Shown here piece by piece: positions 29,471 through 39,550 of a stretch of 58,123 bases of DNA (position 1 is its first letter; every line of letters starts with the position of its first letter). Made by a program: the position numbers and the translations under genes. The stretch is from assembly GCA_005223145.1 (NCBI GenBank), contig NJBL01000005.1, positions 1-58,123 on the forward strand, written 5' to 3'. The notes under the pieces were generated by a model, which made no database searches, was not told the DNA's origin, and worked only from the letters and a program-made list of their open reading frames with translations. The stretch is from a bacterium (candidate division B38) B3_B38 (lineage in GTDB: Bacteria > Acidobacteriota > B3-B38 > Guanabaribacteriales > B3-B38).

Positions 29471-30856
29471 ATGCAACCTGTTGAGGATACCATAGCTGCC
29501 ATCTCCACCCCCTTGGGAAGGGGCGGGCTGGGGATTATCAGAATAAGCGGGAACCATGCTCTCGCCATTGCCAAAAAAGTCTTTCGCCCTAACTCCATAC
29601 CCTTCCAAAAGCTAAAACCTACTCAGGCAACCCTCGGAAAGGTCATCGAACCCAGGAACCACCGGGATGTGGACCAGGCACTTTTGACCTATTTCAAAAG
29701 ACCCAAATCTTATACCAGAGAGGATGTAGTGGAGATAAGCTGCCACGGCAGTCCCCCCCTGCTGTACCACATTCTGGAGATGGTCCTCCAGGCGGGTGCC
29801 CGCCTGGCAGAGCCGGGGGAGTTCACCTATCGCGCTTTCCTTCACGGGAGAATCGACCTCGTCCAGGCCGAGGCTATCAACGACCTCATAAATGCCAAAA
29901 CCCACTACCAGGCAGAGCTTGCTTACCAGCAGCTCCAGGGGAAGCTTTCCCTCCGCCTCCAATCCCTCGACCAGAAGTTCCTCAACCTCATAGCCCGTGC
30001 CGAGGCCTCCATAGATTTCGCCGACGAGGATTACCTCTTCATAACCCCCCAGGAGATGGAGCGCAACCTGAAGGAGCTCATCGATGAGCTCTCCCGTCTG
30101 GAGCAGAGCTATACCCAGGGACGGGTGCTTCGGGAGGGAATTTCCATGGCCATTGTGGGAAGCCCCAATGTGGGCAAATCAAGCCTCTTCAACCATTTCC
30201 TCGCACAAGAGCGGGCTATCGTCACCCACCTCCCCGGCACCACCCGCGACATCATCATTGAGTCGGTCAACATCGAAGGAATTCCCATAAACTTTATCGA
30301 TACCGCCGGGATGCGTCAGCCCTCCGACCTCATCGAAAAAGAGGGGGTCAGAAGAAGTCGCCAGGCCATCAGAGAGGCGGATGTGATAATTGCTATGGTA
30401 GATAACTCCCGCCCGCTCACTCAGGAAGACATCATGATTATAGATGAGATTCGAGAAAAGAATTTCCTCTTGGTAATCAATAAGATAGACCTGTCGGTCA
30501 AAATCGACCTCCGCAAGATCCCCCCGTCGGTAACCAACTATAGGACGGTCAGAATATCTGTGAAAACAGGGGAAGGGCTCCCCCAGTTGAAGGAGAAGAT
30601 CAGCACATCCATCCTCCAGGGAGACCTCCCCGAAAGTGATGGTCCCCTGCTCACCAATCTGAGGCACAAGGAGATAATATCCCGGTGCCTGAGCTCAACC
30701 ACCCAGGCTCGGAGCTCCTTCCAACAGGGCTTGTCCGAGGAGTTCATCCTCCTCGACCTCAAGCAAGCCTATCAGAAACTGGGCGAGATAACCGGCAGAA
30801 CCAGCGTAGATGATGTCCTGAACCACATATTTGCCAACTTCTGTATTGGGAAATAA
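29471..30856 (+). CDS. mnmE: tRNA modification GTPase MnmE
   Basis: DTIAAISTPLGRGGLGIIRISG, IVGSPNVGKSSLFNHFL, C-terminal IFANFCIGK. Confidence 0.97.
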   Translation: MQPVEDTIAAISTPLGRGGLGIIRISGNHALAIAKKVFRPNSIPFQKLKPTQATLGKVIEPRNHRDVDQALLTYFKRPKSYTREDVVEISCHGSPPLLYHILEMVLQAGARLAEPGEFTYRAFLHGRIDLVQAEAINDLINAKTHYQAELAYQQLQGKLSLRLQSLDQKFLNLIARAEASIDFADEDYLFITPQEMERNLKELIDELSRLEQSYTQGRVLREGISMAIVGSPNVGKSSLFNHFLAQERAIVTHLPGTTRDIIIESVNIEGIPINFIDTAGMRQPSDLIEKEGVRRSRQAIREADVIIAMVDNSRPLTQEDIMIIDEIREKNFLLVINKIDLSVKIDLRKIPPSVTNYRTVRISVKTGEGLPQLKEKISTSILQGDLPESDGPLLTNLRHKEIISRCLSSTTQARSSFQQGLSEEFILLDLKQAYQKLGEITGRTSVDDVLNHIFANFCIGK

Positions 30857-30892
30857 TATCGTTTGTATTTATTAATATAAATAAATAATATA

Positions 30893-32785
30893 ATGAATAA
30901 CTTCTCCGAAAAATTCGATGTGGTGGTCATCGGTGCCGGGCATGCAGGATGCGAGGCTGCCCTGGCTACCAGCAAGCTCGGGCTGAAGACAGCCCTCTAT
31001 ACCATCAACCTCGACACCGTAGCTCAGATGTCCTGCAACCCCTCCATCGGTGGCATCGCTAAAGGACACATGGTAAGGGAGATAGACGCCCTGGGAGGGG
31101 TTATGGCCCAGGTCATCGACCGCACAGGTATCCAGTTCAGGATGCTTAACCGGAGCAAAGGACCGGCTGTCCAGGCGCCCAGGGCTCAGGCAGACAGGGT
31201 TGCCTATCGCCTGGAGATGAGGCGCCTCATTGAAAAGCAGGAGGGGCTCCAGCTCATGCAGGGAGAGGTGACCGACATCCTGGTGGAGAAAGGGAAGGTA
31301 ATAGGGGTCATGCTCAAGGAGGGGGAGAGGGTCAGGGCCAGGGAGGTCATCGTGACCACGGGCACCTTCCTCAACGGTCTCATACACATAGGGCTGGTCA
31401 GCTACCCCTCGGGAAGGGCGGACGAGCCCCCATCAGTAGAGCTCTCCACCGCGCTCCGCCGCCTTGGTCTCGCTCTGGGGAGGCTCAAAACCGGCACCCC
31501 GCCCCGGCTGAAGCGGGAGAGCATAGACTTCAGCCGCTTCACCCCCCAGCCAGGAGATGCCATCCCTGTGCCCTTCTCCTTCACCACCGAGGGGATCGAC
31601 CGCCCCCAGATAGAATGCTATCTCGGCTACACCACCCCCCACACCCATCAGATCATCCGGGAGAATCTCGACTGCTCACCATTATATACCGGCAAGATCA
31701 TGGGCATAGGTCCCCGCTACTGCCCCTCCATCGAGGTGAAAGTGGTCAACTTCCCTGAAAAGGAGCGCCATCAGGTCTTCCTGGAGCCCGAAGGGTACCA
31801 CAGCCACGAGGTCTACGCCAATGGGGTCTCCAACAGCCTCCCGGTAGAGGTTCAGAAGAGGTTTATCAGGAGCATCCCCGGTCTGGAGGAGGCGGAGTTA
31901 ATAAGACCGGGCTACGCCATCGAATACGATTTCGTCTATCCCACCCAGCTTAAGCCATCTCTGGAGACTAAGAGAGTCGAGGGTCTCTTCCTGGCCGGAC
32001 AGATAAACGGTACCTCCGGCTATGAGGAAGCGGCTGCCCAGGGGCTTATGGCGGGCATCAACGCCTACCTCAAACTGAGCCGACGGGAGCCACTAATCCT
32101 TAAGAGGTCGGAAGCCTATATGGGCATAATGATAGACGACCTGGTCACCAAGGGGACCCAAGAGCCCTATCGCATGTTCACCTCCCGGGCTGAGTACCGA
32201 CTGCTGTTGCGGGTGGATAATGCCGACCTCCGGCTGACCGAATACGGGCATCGGGTGGGGCTTATCGACGAAGAGCGATACCGGAGGTTCATCAAGAAGC
32301 GGGAGGAAATCACCTCGCTCAAGAGGTATATGACCAAAACCTATGTCAAATTAGCATCTGATGATGCGAAGGGAGAGAGCCCCCATTTTAAGGACAGATA
32401 CCACCTTACCAAGCCCACCACCTTCGCCCAATTGCTCAGAAGGCCGGAAGTTCGCCTTTCCGACATCAAGCCTTTTCTTCCTGAGGACGCCCCTTCCAGC
32501 AGCGACCCACATGTGGTAAATACAGTGGAAACCGAGGTGAAGTATGAGGGCTATATAAGGAGGCAGCTCAAGGAGGCGCAGCAGCTGCGCAGGATGGAGG
32601 GGAGGCGCATACCCCAGGGGTTCCCCTACCATAAGGTCCCCGGTCTATCCCGCGAGGTGGTGGAGAAGCTCCAGGAAGTCCAGCCCCGCAATCTGGGGCA
32701 AGCCAGCCGCATACCCGGGATGACCCCGGCGGCGTTATCCATAATAAACATCTACCTCAGGAAGCTTAAGAGGGGGGAGGAATGA
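30893..32785 (+). CDS. mnmG: tRNA uridine-5-carboxymethylaminomethyl modification enzyme MnmG
   Basis: DVVVIGAGHAGCEAALATSKLGL, SCNPSIGGIAKGHMVREIDALGG, GLFLAGQINGTSGYEEAAAQGL. Confidence 0.97.
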   Translation: MNNFSEKFDVVVIGAGHAGCEAALATSKLGLKTALYTINLDTVAQMSCNPSIGGIAKGHMVREIDALGGVMAQVIDRTGIQFRMLNRSKGPAVQAPRAQADRVAYRLEMRRLIEKQEGLQLMQGEVTDILVEKGKVIGVMLKEGERVRAREVIVTTGTFLNGLIHIGLVSYPSGRADEPPSVELSTALRRLGLALGRLKTGTPPRLKRESIDFSRFTPQPGDAIPVPFSFTTEGIDRPQIECYLGYTTPHTHQIIRENLDCSPLYTGKIMGIGPRYCPSIEVKVVNFPEKERHQVFLEPEGYHSHEVYANGVSNSLPVEVQKRFIRSIPGLEEAELIRPGYAIEYDFVYPTQLKPSLETKRVEGLFLAGQINGTSGYEEAAAQGLMAGINAYLKLSRREPLILKRSEAYMGIMIDDLVTKGTQEPYRMFTSRAEYRLLLRVDNADLRLTEYGHRVGLIDEERYRRFIKKREEITSLKRYMTKTYVKLASDDAKGESPHFKDRYHLTKPTTFAQLLRRPEVRLSDIKPFLPEDAPSSSDPHVVNTVETEVKYEGYIRRQLKEAQQLRRMEGRRIPQGFPYHKVPGLSREVVEKLQEVQPRNLGQASRIPGMTPAALSIINIYLRKLKRGEE

Positions 32786-33417
32786 GGTTTCAGGGGACCC
32801 TCCGGGAAAAGGCGAAAGGCATCGGAGTGGAGCTGAGCGAGGAGGTCCTCCAGCAAGCGGAGACCTATTACCGACTGCTCAGCCAGTGGAACAGGAAGAT
32901 AAACCTCACCGCCCTCAGAAAGCTGGAGGAGGTCATCATCTACCACTTTGTGGAGTCATTCTTTGCCTCCCTTCACATGACCGACTCCCCCTCCTTATGG
33001 GCAGATGTGGGCAGCGGAGCGGGGTTCCCCGCCCTTCCCATCAAAATGCTGCGCCGCCGGCTGAAGCTTTACCTTATCGAGCCTCACCAGAAGAAAGCCC
33101 ACTTCCTCAAGGAGGTGGTCAGGAGGCTGGGTCTCCCGGAGGTGTGGCCCATGGCCATGACCCTGCAGGAGTTTCAAAGATGCCTGCCCTATCCGGAGAG
33201 GTTCCGCTACATCACCTCCCGAGCGTGGGGAGCACTACCCCAGCTGATAGGCTTCTGCCGGCAGTCGCTGGAGCCTGAGGGGAGGATGCTCCTCTTTGTG
33301 GGGGAGAAGGGGTGCCACGAGCTCACTCGCCTGGAGATGGAGGGGCTTATGGTGGAGAGAAGGACATCCCTCCCCACCAGGGAGATGGGTTTTCTGGTGG
33401 AGATAAGGCGGGCATGA
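32782..33417 (+). CDS. rsmG: 16S rRNA m7G methyltransferase RsmG
   Basis: WADVGSGAGFPALPIKM, YITSRAWGALPQLI; 4-nt overlap with mnmG. Confidence 0.93.
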   Translation: MRFQGTLREKAKGIGVELSEEVLQQAETYYRLLSQWNRKINLTALRKLEEVIIYHFVESFFASLHMTDSPSLWADVGSGAGFPALPIKMLRRRLKLYLIEPHQKKAHFLKEVVRRLGLPEVWPMAMTLQEFQRCLPYPERFRYITSRAWGALPQLIGFCRQSLEPEGRMLLFVGEKGCHELTRLEMEGLMVERRTSLPTREMGFLVEIRRA

Positions 33418-33421
33418 GGAT

Positions 33422-33437
33422 TGTTTCACGTGAAACA
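33422..33437. promoter_or_regulatory. parS: parS centromere site
   Basis: Exact 16-bp palindrome TGTTTCACGTGAAACA just upstream of parA-parB. Confidence 0.95.
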
Positions 33438-33536
33438 TTTTCCCCTTTAAAATGCCAGTGAATTGTGCTATGCTATTTTTTCAAGGAAATAGTGTGTCAT
33501 AGTGTGCCCCCTAACAGGGATTAACATGGTGAGCCT

Positions 33537-34313
33537 ATGGGGAGGGTAATAGCTGTAGCCAACCAGAAAGGAGGGGTGGGTAAAACCACCAGCGCGGTCA
33601 ACCTCTCTGCCTGCCTGGCAGCAGCGGAGAAGGAGACACTGCTGGTGGACCTCGACCCCCAGGCAAACTCCACCAGCGGACTGGGAATCTCCCATCTCCA
33701 GGAGAACATGCACATCTATTATTCTCTGCTGGCTCTGAAACCTATTGGCGAGATAGTCCTCCCCACCAAGCTTAAGTTTCTCAAACTCGTCCCCTCCGCC
33801 AGGGATCTCATCGGCGCCGAGGTAGAGCTGATCGAGGTTAAGGGAAGGGAATACCTGTTGAAGAGTGCGTTGAGTCCTGTCCGGCATCTCTTTGAGTTCA
33901 TCCTCATCGATTGCCCCCCCTCCCTCGGCCTGCTGACAGTTAACGCTCTGGTCGCCTCCGATTCCGTGCTCATCCCCCTCCAGTGCGAATACTACGCCCT
34001 GGAAGGGATCTCCTCTCTGCTGGATACCTACCAGCGGGTCAAGCAAGCCTTCAACCAGGAGCTGGAGATCGAAGGGGTGCTGCTGACCATGTACGACGAG
34101 CGCACCAACCTCAGCAAGCAGGTGGCAGATGAGATCCGCCGTTATTTCAAGGAGAAGGTCTTCAACACGGTCATCCCCCGGAGCGTTCGCCTGGGGGAAG
34201 CCCCTGGCTTTGGCAAGCCAATAATCCTGTATGACCTCTCATCAAAGGGGGCGCAAGCCTATCTTAACTTAGCCAAGGAAGTTATCGAAAATGAAAAGAA
34301 AAGCGCTTGGTAG
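33537..34313 (+). CDS. parA: Chromosome partitioning ATPase ParA/Soj
   Basis: GRVIAVANQKGGVGKTTSAVNLSACLA, LIDCPPSLGLLTVNAL. Confidence 0.96.
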   Translation: MGRVIAVANQKGGVGKTTSAVNLSACLAAAEKETLLVDLDPQANSTSGLGISHLQENMHIYYSLLALKPIGEIVLPTKLKFLKLVPSARDLIGAEVELIEVKGREYLLKSALSPVRHLFEFILIDCPPSLGLLTVNALVASDSVLIPLQCEYYALEGISSLLDTYQRVKQAFNQELEIEGVLLTMYDERTNLSKQVADEIRRYFKEKVFNTVIPRSVRLGEAPGFGKPIILYDLSSKGAQAYLNLAKEVIENEKKSAW

Positions 34314-35139
34314 AGGATTAGATGCTCTCATACCTAAACCCCCCTTAGAGGCAGCTTTCGGAGCCAGGGAGGTGGATGTCAATCTCTTGTCTCCCAACCC
34401 CCATCAACCACGCTTGGGCTACAGCGACAGGGGGATGAAGGAGCTGATGGAATCCATACGGGCGAACGGCATCATTGAGCCCCTGGTGGTTCGCCCCAAA
34501 GAGGGGGGATATCAGATAATTGTAGGGGAGAGGAGGTGGAGGGCAGCCAAGAAGTTAGGCTTAACCAGGGTGCCCGTGGTTATCAAGGATGTCCAGGAGG
34601 AGAAGCTTCTGGAGTTAGCCCTCATCGAGAACCTCCAGCGGGAGGACCTGAACCCTCTGGAAGAAGCCAGGGCTTATGCCATGCTGCTGGATAAGTTCCA
34701 GCTCACCCAGGAGGAGATCTCCCGTCAAGTAGGGAAAGACCGCTCATCGGTAGCCAATTATCTGAGGTTGTTGAAGCTTCCTAAAAGCGTTCAGCAGGAG
34801 GTTCTGGCTGAGAACCTCACCATGGGGCACGCCCGTGCCCTGCTATCCCTTGATGACCAGGAGACCCAGCTTCGGGTCTGCCAGAGGATAAAAGAGGGGC
34901 GGCTCTCTGTCAGGGAGGCGGAGAGGTTGGTCAAGCGCCTGAAGGAGGGGATAAGGGCTAAAGCCCCGGTGCTTCCGCCCGACCCCTTCATCAGGGCTGC
35001 AGAAGAACGCCTCCAGAGAAAGCTGGGAACAAAAGTCTCCATCCGCCGGAAGGGGAAAGGGGGGAGAATAGAAATAGAGTACTACTCCGAACAAGACCTG
35101 CAGCGGCTCTTCTCTCTCCTGATCTCCTCTGGCGAATAA
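34291..35139 (+). CDS. parB: Chromosome partitioning protein ParB/Spo0J
   Basis: NPHQPR, IIVGERRWRAAKKLGL, ALIENLQREDLNPLEEARAY; 23-nt overlap with parA. Confidence 0.96.
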   Translation: MKRKALGRGLDALIPKPPLEAAFGAREVDVNLLSPNPHQPRLGYSDRGMKELMESIRANGIIEPLVVRPKEGGYQIIVGERRWRAAKKLGLTRVPVVIKDVQEEKLLELALIENLQREDLNPLEEARAYAMLLDKFQLTQEEISRQVGKDRSSVANYLRLLKLPKSVQQEVLAENLTMGHARALLSLDDQETQLRVCQRIKEGRLSVREAERLVKRLKEGIRAKAPVLPPDPFIRAAEERLQRKLGTKVSIRRKGKGGRIEIEYYSEQDLQRLFSLLISSGE

Positions 35140-35175
35140 TGATGTAACCCTTTATATCCTGAGAGGCAGGGAGAG

Positions 35176-35595
35176 ATGAAAGAGAGAAAGACGGAAGTCG
35201 GGGAGATTAAGGGATTCCTGGGGGAAGGAACTGAGTTTGAGGGGACCCTCAAGTTTAAGGATGTCATGCGTATTGATGGCAAATTCAAGGGGAAGATAAT
35301 TTCCCCCAACACCCTGGTTATAGGAGAGCCCGCCGAGGTGGATGCGGAGATAGAGGTACCCAATGTATTCATCAGCGGTAAAGTCAAGGGTACCATTAAG
35401 GCTGATGCCAGGCTGGAGATGCACTCTACCGCCCGGGTCTCTTGCGATGTAGTCACCCCCGCCCTGGTCATAGAAGAGGGTGGGCTCTTCCAGGGCAACT
35501 GTCAGATGGGGGACATTAAAGAGAAGAGGGAAGTCCCCCAGAAAAAGCTGGAGGCGCTGTCCCGGTGGAGGAAGGGGACTGAAGAGAGTCATTAG
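35176..35595 (+). CDS. Bactofilin (polymer-forming cytoskeletal) family protein
   Basis: FLGEGTEFEGTLKFKDVMRIDGKFKGKI, IGEPAEVDAEIEVPNVFISGKVKGTIKADARLEMHSTARVSCDVVTPALVIEEGGLFQG. Confidence 0.92.
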   Translation: MKERKTEVGEIKGFLGEGTEFEGTLKFKDVMRIDGKFKGKIISPNTLVIGEPAEVDAEIEVPNVFISGKVKGTIKADARLEMHSTARVSCDVVTPALVIEEGGLFQGNCQMGDIKEKREVPQKKLEALSRWRKGTEESH

Positions 35596-35608
35596 GAGTT
35601 CGTCAGTG

Positions 35609-36664
35609 ATGGAAGGTAAGGGCAAACGGCTGACCGAGATGGTCAGCGGCTCAGGTTGAGCCTCTAAGCTTTATGCCAGGGACCTGGTCCAGGTTCTGGG
35701 AAAACTTCCTGCCAATGTTAACGAAAGGGTGCTGTGCAGTTTCGCCAGCTTTGATGATGCTGGCATCTATAAGCTCTCCAAAGATTTAGCCCTGGTGCAG
35801 ACCATTGACTTCTTCACTCCGGTGGTTGATGACCCGTGGGTCTATGGGGCGGTAGCCGCAGCTAACTCCCTGAGCGATATATATGCCATGGGAGGAAAGC
35901 CACTGACCGCCCTCTCCATAGCGGCATTTCCCCCCCAAGGGGATTTCACCATTCTGGAGCAGATAATGGCTGGAGGGATAGAGAAGTTGAAGGAGGCTGA
36001 GGTGCACCTCTTGGGGGGACATACCATACAAGATAAGGAGATGAAGTTCGGCTACGCCATCACCGGGACCATCCATCCCCAGCGTATCGTGACCAACTCG
36101 GTAGCCAGGGTGGGGGAGCTTTTGATATTGACAAAGCCACTGGGGATAGGTATTATTACCACGGGAATCAAGTTACAGAAGGCCTCCTCAGAGGCGATAA
36201 AGAGGGTCTCCGAGGTGATGATGGAGCTCAACCGTCGGGCGTCGCAGATTATGCTCCGCTATGGGGTATCGGCAGCTACCGATGTAACCGGCTTCGGGCT
36301 TTTGGGGCACTGTTGCGAGATGGCTGCTGCCAGCAATATATCCTTAGAGCTTTATTTCCCAGAGATACCGGTTATACCCGATGCATGGGAGCTGGCTAAA
36401 GAGAGGGTCTTCGCGGGGGGGCTTCTGGCCAACCGCAGCTTCTTCGGAGAGCGTGTCAAGCTGGCGCCCAGCCTGAAGGAGGAAGAAGGAGCTCTTCTGT
36501 TTGACCCTCAAACTTCGGGAGGGCTGCTTATAGCCTCTCCCCGTAAAGGAGCTGACAGAATGGTATCGGAGCTGAGAAGGTCGGGGATAGAGGCTAAAAT
36601 AATAGGAAGGGTAATTGAGAAGAAAAGAAAGGAAATCTATGTAAGGGACGAAAGCTTAACTTAA
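35609..36664 (+). CDS. selD: Selenide, water dikinase SelD with predicted Sec at codon 17 (in-frame TGA 35657-35659)
   Basis: From ATG 35609: MEGKGKRLTEMVSGSG-U-ASKLYARDLVQVLGKLP, in frame with ORF 35729-36664 (SIAAFPPQGDF, TDVTGFGLLGH, DPQTSGGLLIA); U sits at the SelD active-site Cys/Sec position. Confidence 0.9.
35676..35699 (+). promoter_or_regulatory. Bacterial SECIS-like hairpin
   Basis: CCAG-GG-ACCT-[GGTCC]-AGGT-T-CTGG, starting 16 nt after the TGA, with GGTC in the apical loop. Confidence 0.6.
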
Positions 36665-36764
36665 TGAGAAAAGGGTCAAGGGTGAAGTCCGCTTAAGAAG
36701 AGGAAGAGGATTTTTCCTTATCGTTTTAGAAGCTCGCAATGATACTGATAGAGCAAGAGGAGGT

Positions 36765-38117
36765 TTGAGAGTGGAACACGGGATCATGGAGATCATAACC
36801 CACCTGGTGTTTCAATTGGCGGTCATCCTGATATTAGCCAGGATTGCGGGGGAGGTTTGCGAGAGGTGGCTTAAGCAGCCTGCTGTATTGGGAGAGCTCA
36901 TAGTGGGGATGATTATCGGACCCTACGCCCTGGGGGGGTATCTTAAAGTCCCCGGTCTGGGGGCTCTTTTTCCCCCGCCGGAGCCTGGTGTGATGACCAA
37001 CATTCCGGTCTCCAACGAGCTTTATGCCTTTGCTCAGGTAGCGGTGATCATCCTTCTTTTTATGGCGGGATTGGAGACAGATCTCCCCTCCTTTTTCCGC
37101 TATGCTTTTCCAGCTACCATGGTAGCGTTAGGAGGGGTGGTATTCCCCTTCTTTTTTGGGGCTTATACCACCGTATTGTTCGGCTATGATACATCTATCT
37201 TTGGAGGAAAAGCTCTCTTTATGGGGGCCATAATGACCGCTACCTCGGTGGGGATTACCGCCCGTATCCTGAGCGATATAAAGAAGCTGGATACTCCCGA
37301 GGGGGTTACCATAATGGGGGGAGCGGTAATGGACGATGTTATGGGGATTCTGATCTTAGCTGTGGTGGTGAGCCTGACCGCCCGGGGAGTAGGACAGAAG
37401 TTCAGCGGTGTAGAGGTGGCCGTGATAGCGGCTAAGGCAATCGGAGTATGGCTGGGGATTATGGCCGTGGGTCTCATCTTTCGCAAGAAGATCTCCCGTT
37501 TCATGGAGTGGTTTAAATCTGCTGGGGCCGCCCTGGTCATTGCCCTCTCTCTCTGCTATTTTGCCGCTGCCATTGCCGAGATGTTCGGTCTGGCTATGAT
37601 TATAGGAGCTTATGCCATCGGCTTAGCCATTTCAGATACGCCGGTAGCCAAGCTGCTCATAGAGAGGCTCCATTCGGTGTATTATGCTCTGGTTCCCATA
37701 TTCTTCGTCATTATGGGGATGATGGTAGATTTCCGCTCCTTTAAGGGAGCCCTGGGGTTTGGGCTGGTGATCACCATCCTGGCTATCATTGGAAAGGTCT
37801 TCGGATGTGGCTTCCCTGCCTTGGCGGTAGGGTTCAATATGAGGGGTGGCAGTCGGATAGGTATAGGTATGCTCCCTCGAGGGGAGGTTGCCCTTATCAT
37901 CGCCGGTGTGGGTTTAGCCAGAAATGTACTGGTGGGGGACGTGGGGAAGACCATCTTCGGGTGTGCTGTCCTGATGACTATGGTCACCACCCTTATGGCT
38001 CCTATTATCTTAGTGCCCCTCTTCCAGAAAGGGGGCTCGGGGAGGAAACATCACGAGGAGAAAGAACCGAAGGGAAGCGCTCCTCTTAGTGCCCCGCCAG
38101 GGGATAAGAATGTGTAA
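36765..38117 (+). CDS. Cation:proton antiporter (CPA2/KefB-like); start may be 36771 or 36786
   Basis: QPAVLGELIVGMIIGPYALGG, LLFMAGLETDLPSFFRY, GAIMTATSVGITARILSD, GMLPRGEVALIIAGVGL. Confidence 0.9.
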   Translation: MRVEHGIMEIITHLVFQLAVILILARIAGEVCERWLKQPAVLGELIVGMIIGPYALGGYLKVPGLGALFPPPEPGVMTNIPVSNELYAFAQVAVIILLFMAGLETDLPSFFRYAFPATMVALGGVVFPFFFGAYTTVLFGYDTSIFGGKALFMGAIMTATSVGITARILSDIKKLDTPEGVTIMGGAVMDDVMGILILAVVVSLTARGVGQKFSGVEVAVIAAKAIGVWLGIMAVGLIFRKKISRFMEWFKSAGAALVIALSLCYFAAAIAEMFGLAMIIGAYAIGLAISDTPVAKLLIERLHSVYYALVPIFFVIMGMMVDFRSFKGALGFGLVITILAIIGKVFGCGFPALAVGFNMRGGSRIGIGMLPRGEVALIIAGVGLARNVLVGDVGKTIFGCAVLMTMVTTLMAPIILVPLFQKGGSGRKHHEEKEPKGSAPLSAPPGDKNV

Positions 38118-38143
38118 AGAGCACATTAATTCAAGAGGGAATC

Positions 38144-38500
38144 ATGCCGAGAAGTTATGAATTATTAGCCGAAAAACAGGTCGTAGGAATATTTGCCGAT
38201 TTTTTAAAGGAGTCTCTCATGGAACACAGGTTTGAAGAGAGGCTCCATGTTGCCCCCTCCGAGGGACCCGAGGTGTGGGAGTACATCCGGGGGGAAGAGA
38301 TAATATCGCTGTGCCTTGACGATAGCGTCGGCAGCCAAACGGAGACTCAGCTAATTCTGGAGTCGGAAACCGACATTGCCGATTTCTATGCCATCATCAC
38401 CAAAGCCATTGTCAGTTTTCATTCAGGCTGCATCAAGAGGATGCTCTGCTCAATCCCGGATGATGCGGAGAGACGGAAGATTATGGATCAACTGAAATGA
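38144..38500 (+). CDS. Hypothetical protein, 118 aa, immediately upstream of ATP synthase b subunits
   Basis: Complete ORF overlapping the next gene by 4 nt; family not recognised. Confidence 0.65.
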   Translation: MPRSYELLAEKQVVGIFADFLKESLMEHRFEERLHVAPSEGPEVWEYIRGEEIISLCLDDSVGSQTETQLILESETDIADFYAIITKAIVSFHSGCIKRMLCSIPDDAERRKIMDQLK

Positions 38501-38976
38501 TAAAGCTCGATATTTCTATTATCTTCATAATAGGGCTGTTCCTGCTCCTGGTATTGATTCTGAACCGCTATTTTTTCAAGCCCCTGCTTAAAATACTGGA
38601 GGAGCGGAAGGGCATGGTCCTTGGACCGCGGGAGGAGGCGCAGCAGTCCCTGAAGGTGGTGGAGGAACTCACCCAGCAGCGAGAGAGGGCTCTGGCATCT
38701 ACCAGAGCAGAGTCCCAGCAGCTTAAGGATGAGCGGGTGCAGGAGGGGCGTCGGGAGGGGGATAAGATTATAGCTTCCACCAGGACTGAGGCAGAGAGGC
38801 TTCTCTCCTCCGAGGAAAAAGAGATTAAGGGGATGGTGCGAGAAGTGGAAAGAGATCTGGAAGGGATGAGCGATAAGTTTGCCCTTAAAATAGCAGAGAA
38901 CCTTCTGGGAAGAAGGCTCCCTGTTTCTCCGCCAGACAAAAAGGGGACAAAAGGAGAAAGACCCCATCAGAGATAG
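38497..38976 (+). CDS. atpF: F-type ATP synthase subunit b (b-prime-like)
   Basis: Single N-terminal TM, RYFFKPLLKILEERKGMV, then charged coiled coil. Confidence 0.85.
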   Translation: MIKLDISIIFIIGLFLLLVLILNRYFFKPLLKILEERKGMVLGPREEAQQSLKVVEELTQQRERALASTRAESQQLKDERVQEGRREGDKIIASTRTEAERLLSSEEKEIKGMVREVERDLEGMSDKFALKIAENLLGRRLPVSPPDKKGTKGERPHQR

Positions 38977-38980
38977 AAAG

Positions 38981-39550
38981 ATGCGCTGGAACATTTCCTG
39001 CGTTTTAGGAGTTGGCTTGGTAAGAGGGTTGACCCTCTCTCAGAAGTTATTTCCGCCGGCAGAAGCTCATTCCCCCTGGAAGGATACCCTCTGGCAGACG
39101 GTAAACTTCATTATCCTTGTTGCCGTTCTGGTCTATTTCTTGAGGAAACCGGTAGTCAAATACCTCCACCGGAGGTCACAAAAGATTAAAGAGGATATAG
39201 ACCTGGCAAGGCGTGATCGGGAGGAAGCCAGCGCCAAGCTGCAGGAGATTAAGGAGAGGTTATCCAGGCTCGATGAGGAGCTTTCCGCCTTCAAGAAGGG
39301 GATTCTTCAAGAATCTCAAAGGGAACGGAAGCGGATTCTATCCCAAGCCAAACAGGAGGCGGAGGAGCTTTTGAAAGCCACCACTAATAAGATTGAGAGC
39401 GAGGTAAAGTTAGCCAAGCGGAGGCTACAGGAATACATTGCTGGGCTATCCGTCGAGGAAGCGGAGAGGGTGTTGAAGGGCAGCCTTACCGATAAGGACC
39501 AGGAAGCTCTTATCAGGAAATATCTGGCAAAAATGGAGGAGCTCCAGTGA
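38981..39550 (+). CDS. atpF: F-type ATP synthase subunit b with N-terminal signal-like extension
   Basis: WQTVNFIILVAVLVYFLRKPVVKYLHRRSQKIKEDI then coiled coil. Confidence 0.9.
   Translation: MRWNISCVLGVGLVRGLTLSQKLFPPAEAHSPWKDTLWQTVNFIILVAVLVYFLRKPVVKYLHRRSQKIKEDIDLARRDREEASAKLQEIKERLSRLDEELSAFKKGILQESQRERKRILSQAKQEAEELLKATTNKIESEVKLAKRRLQEYIAGLSVEEAERVLKGSLTDKDQEALIRKYLAKMEELQ

Noticed and set aside
35609-36664. selD as a pseudogene with premature stop
   Set aside because: The TGA replaces the catalytic Cys/Sec residue exactly, the frame is intact on both sides, and a SECIS-like hairpin follows at the right distance.
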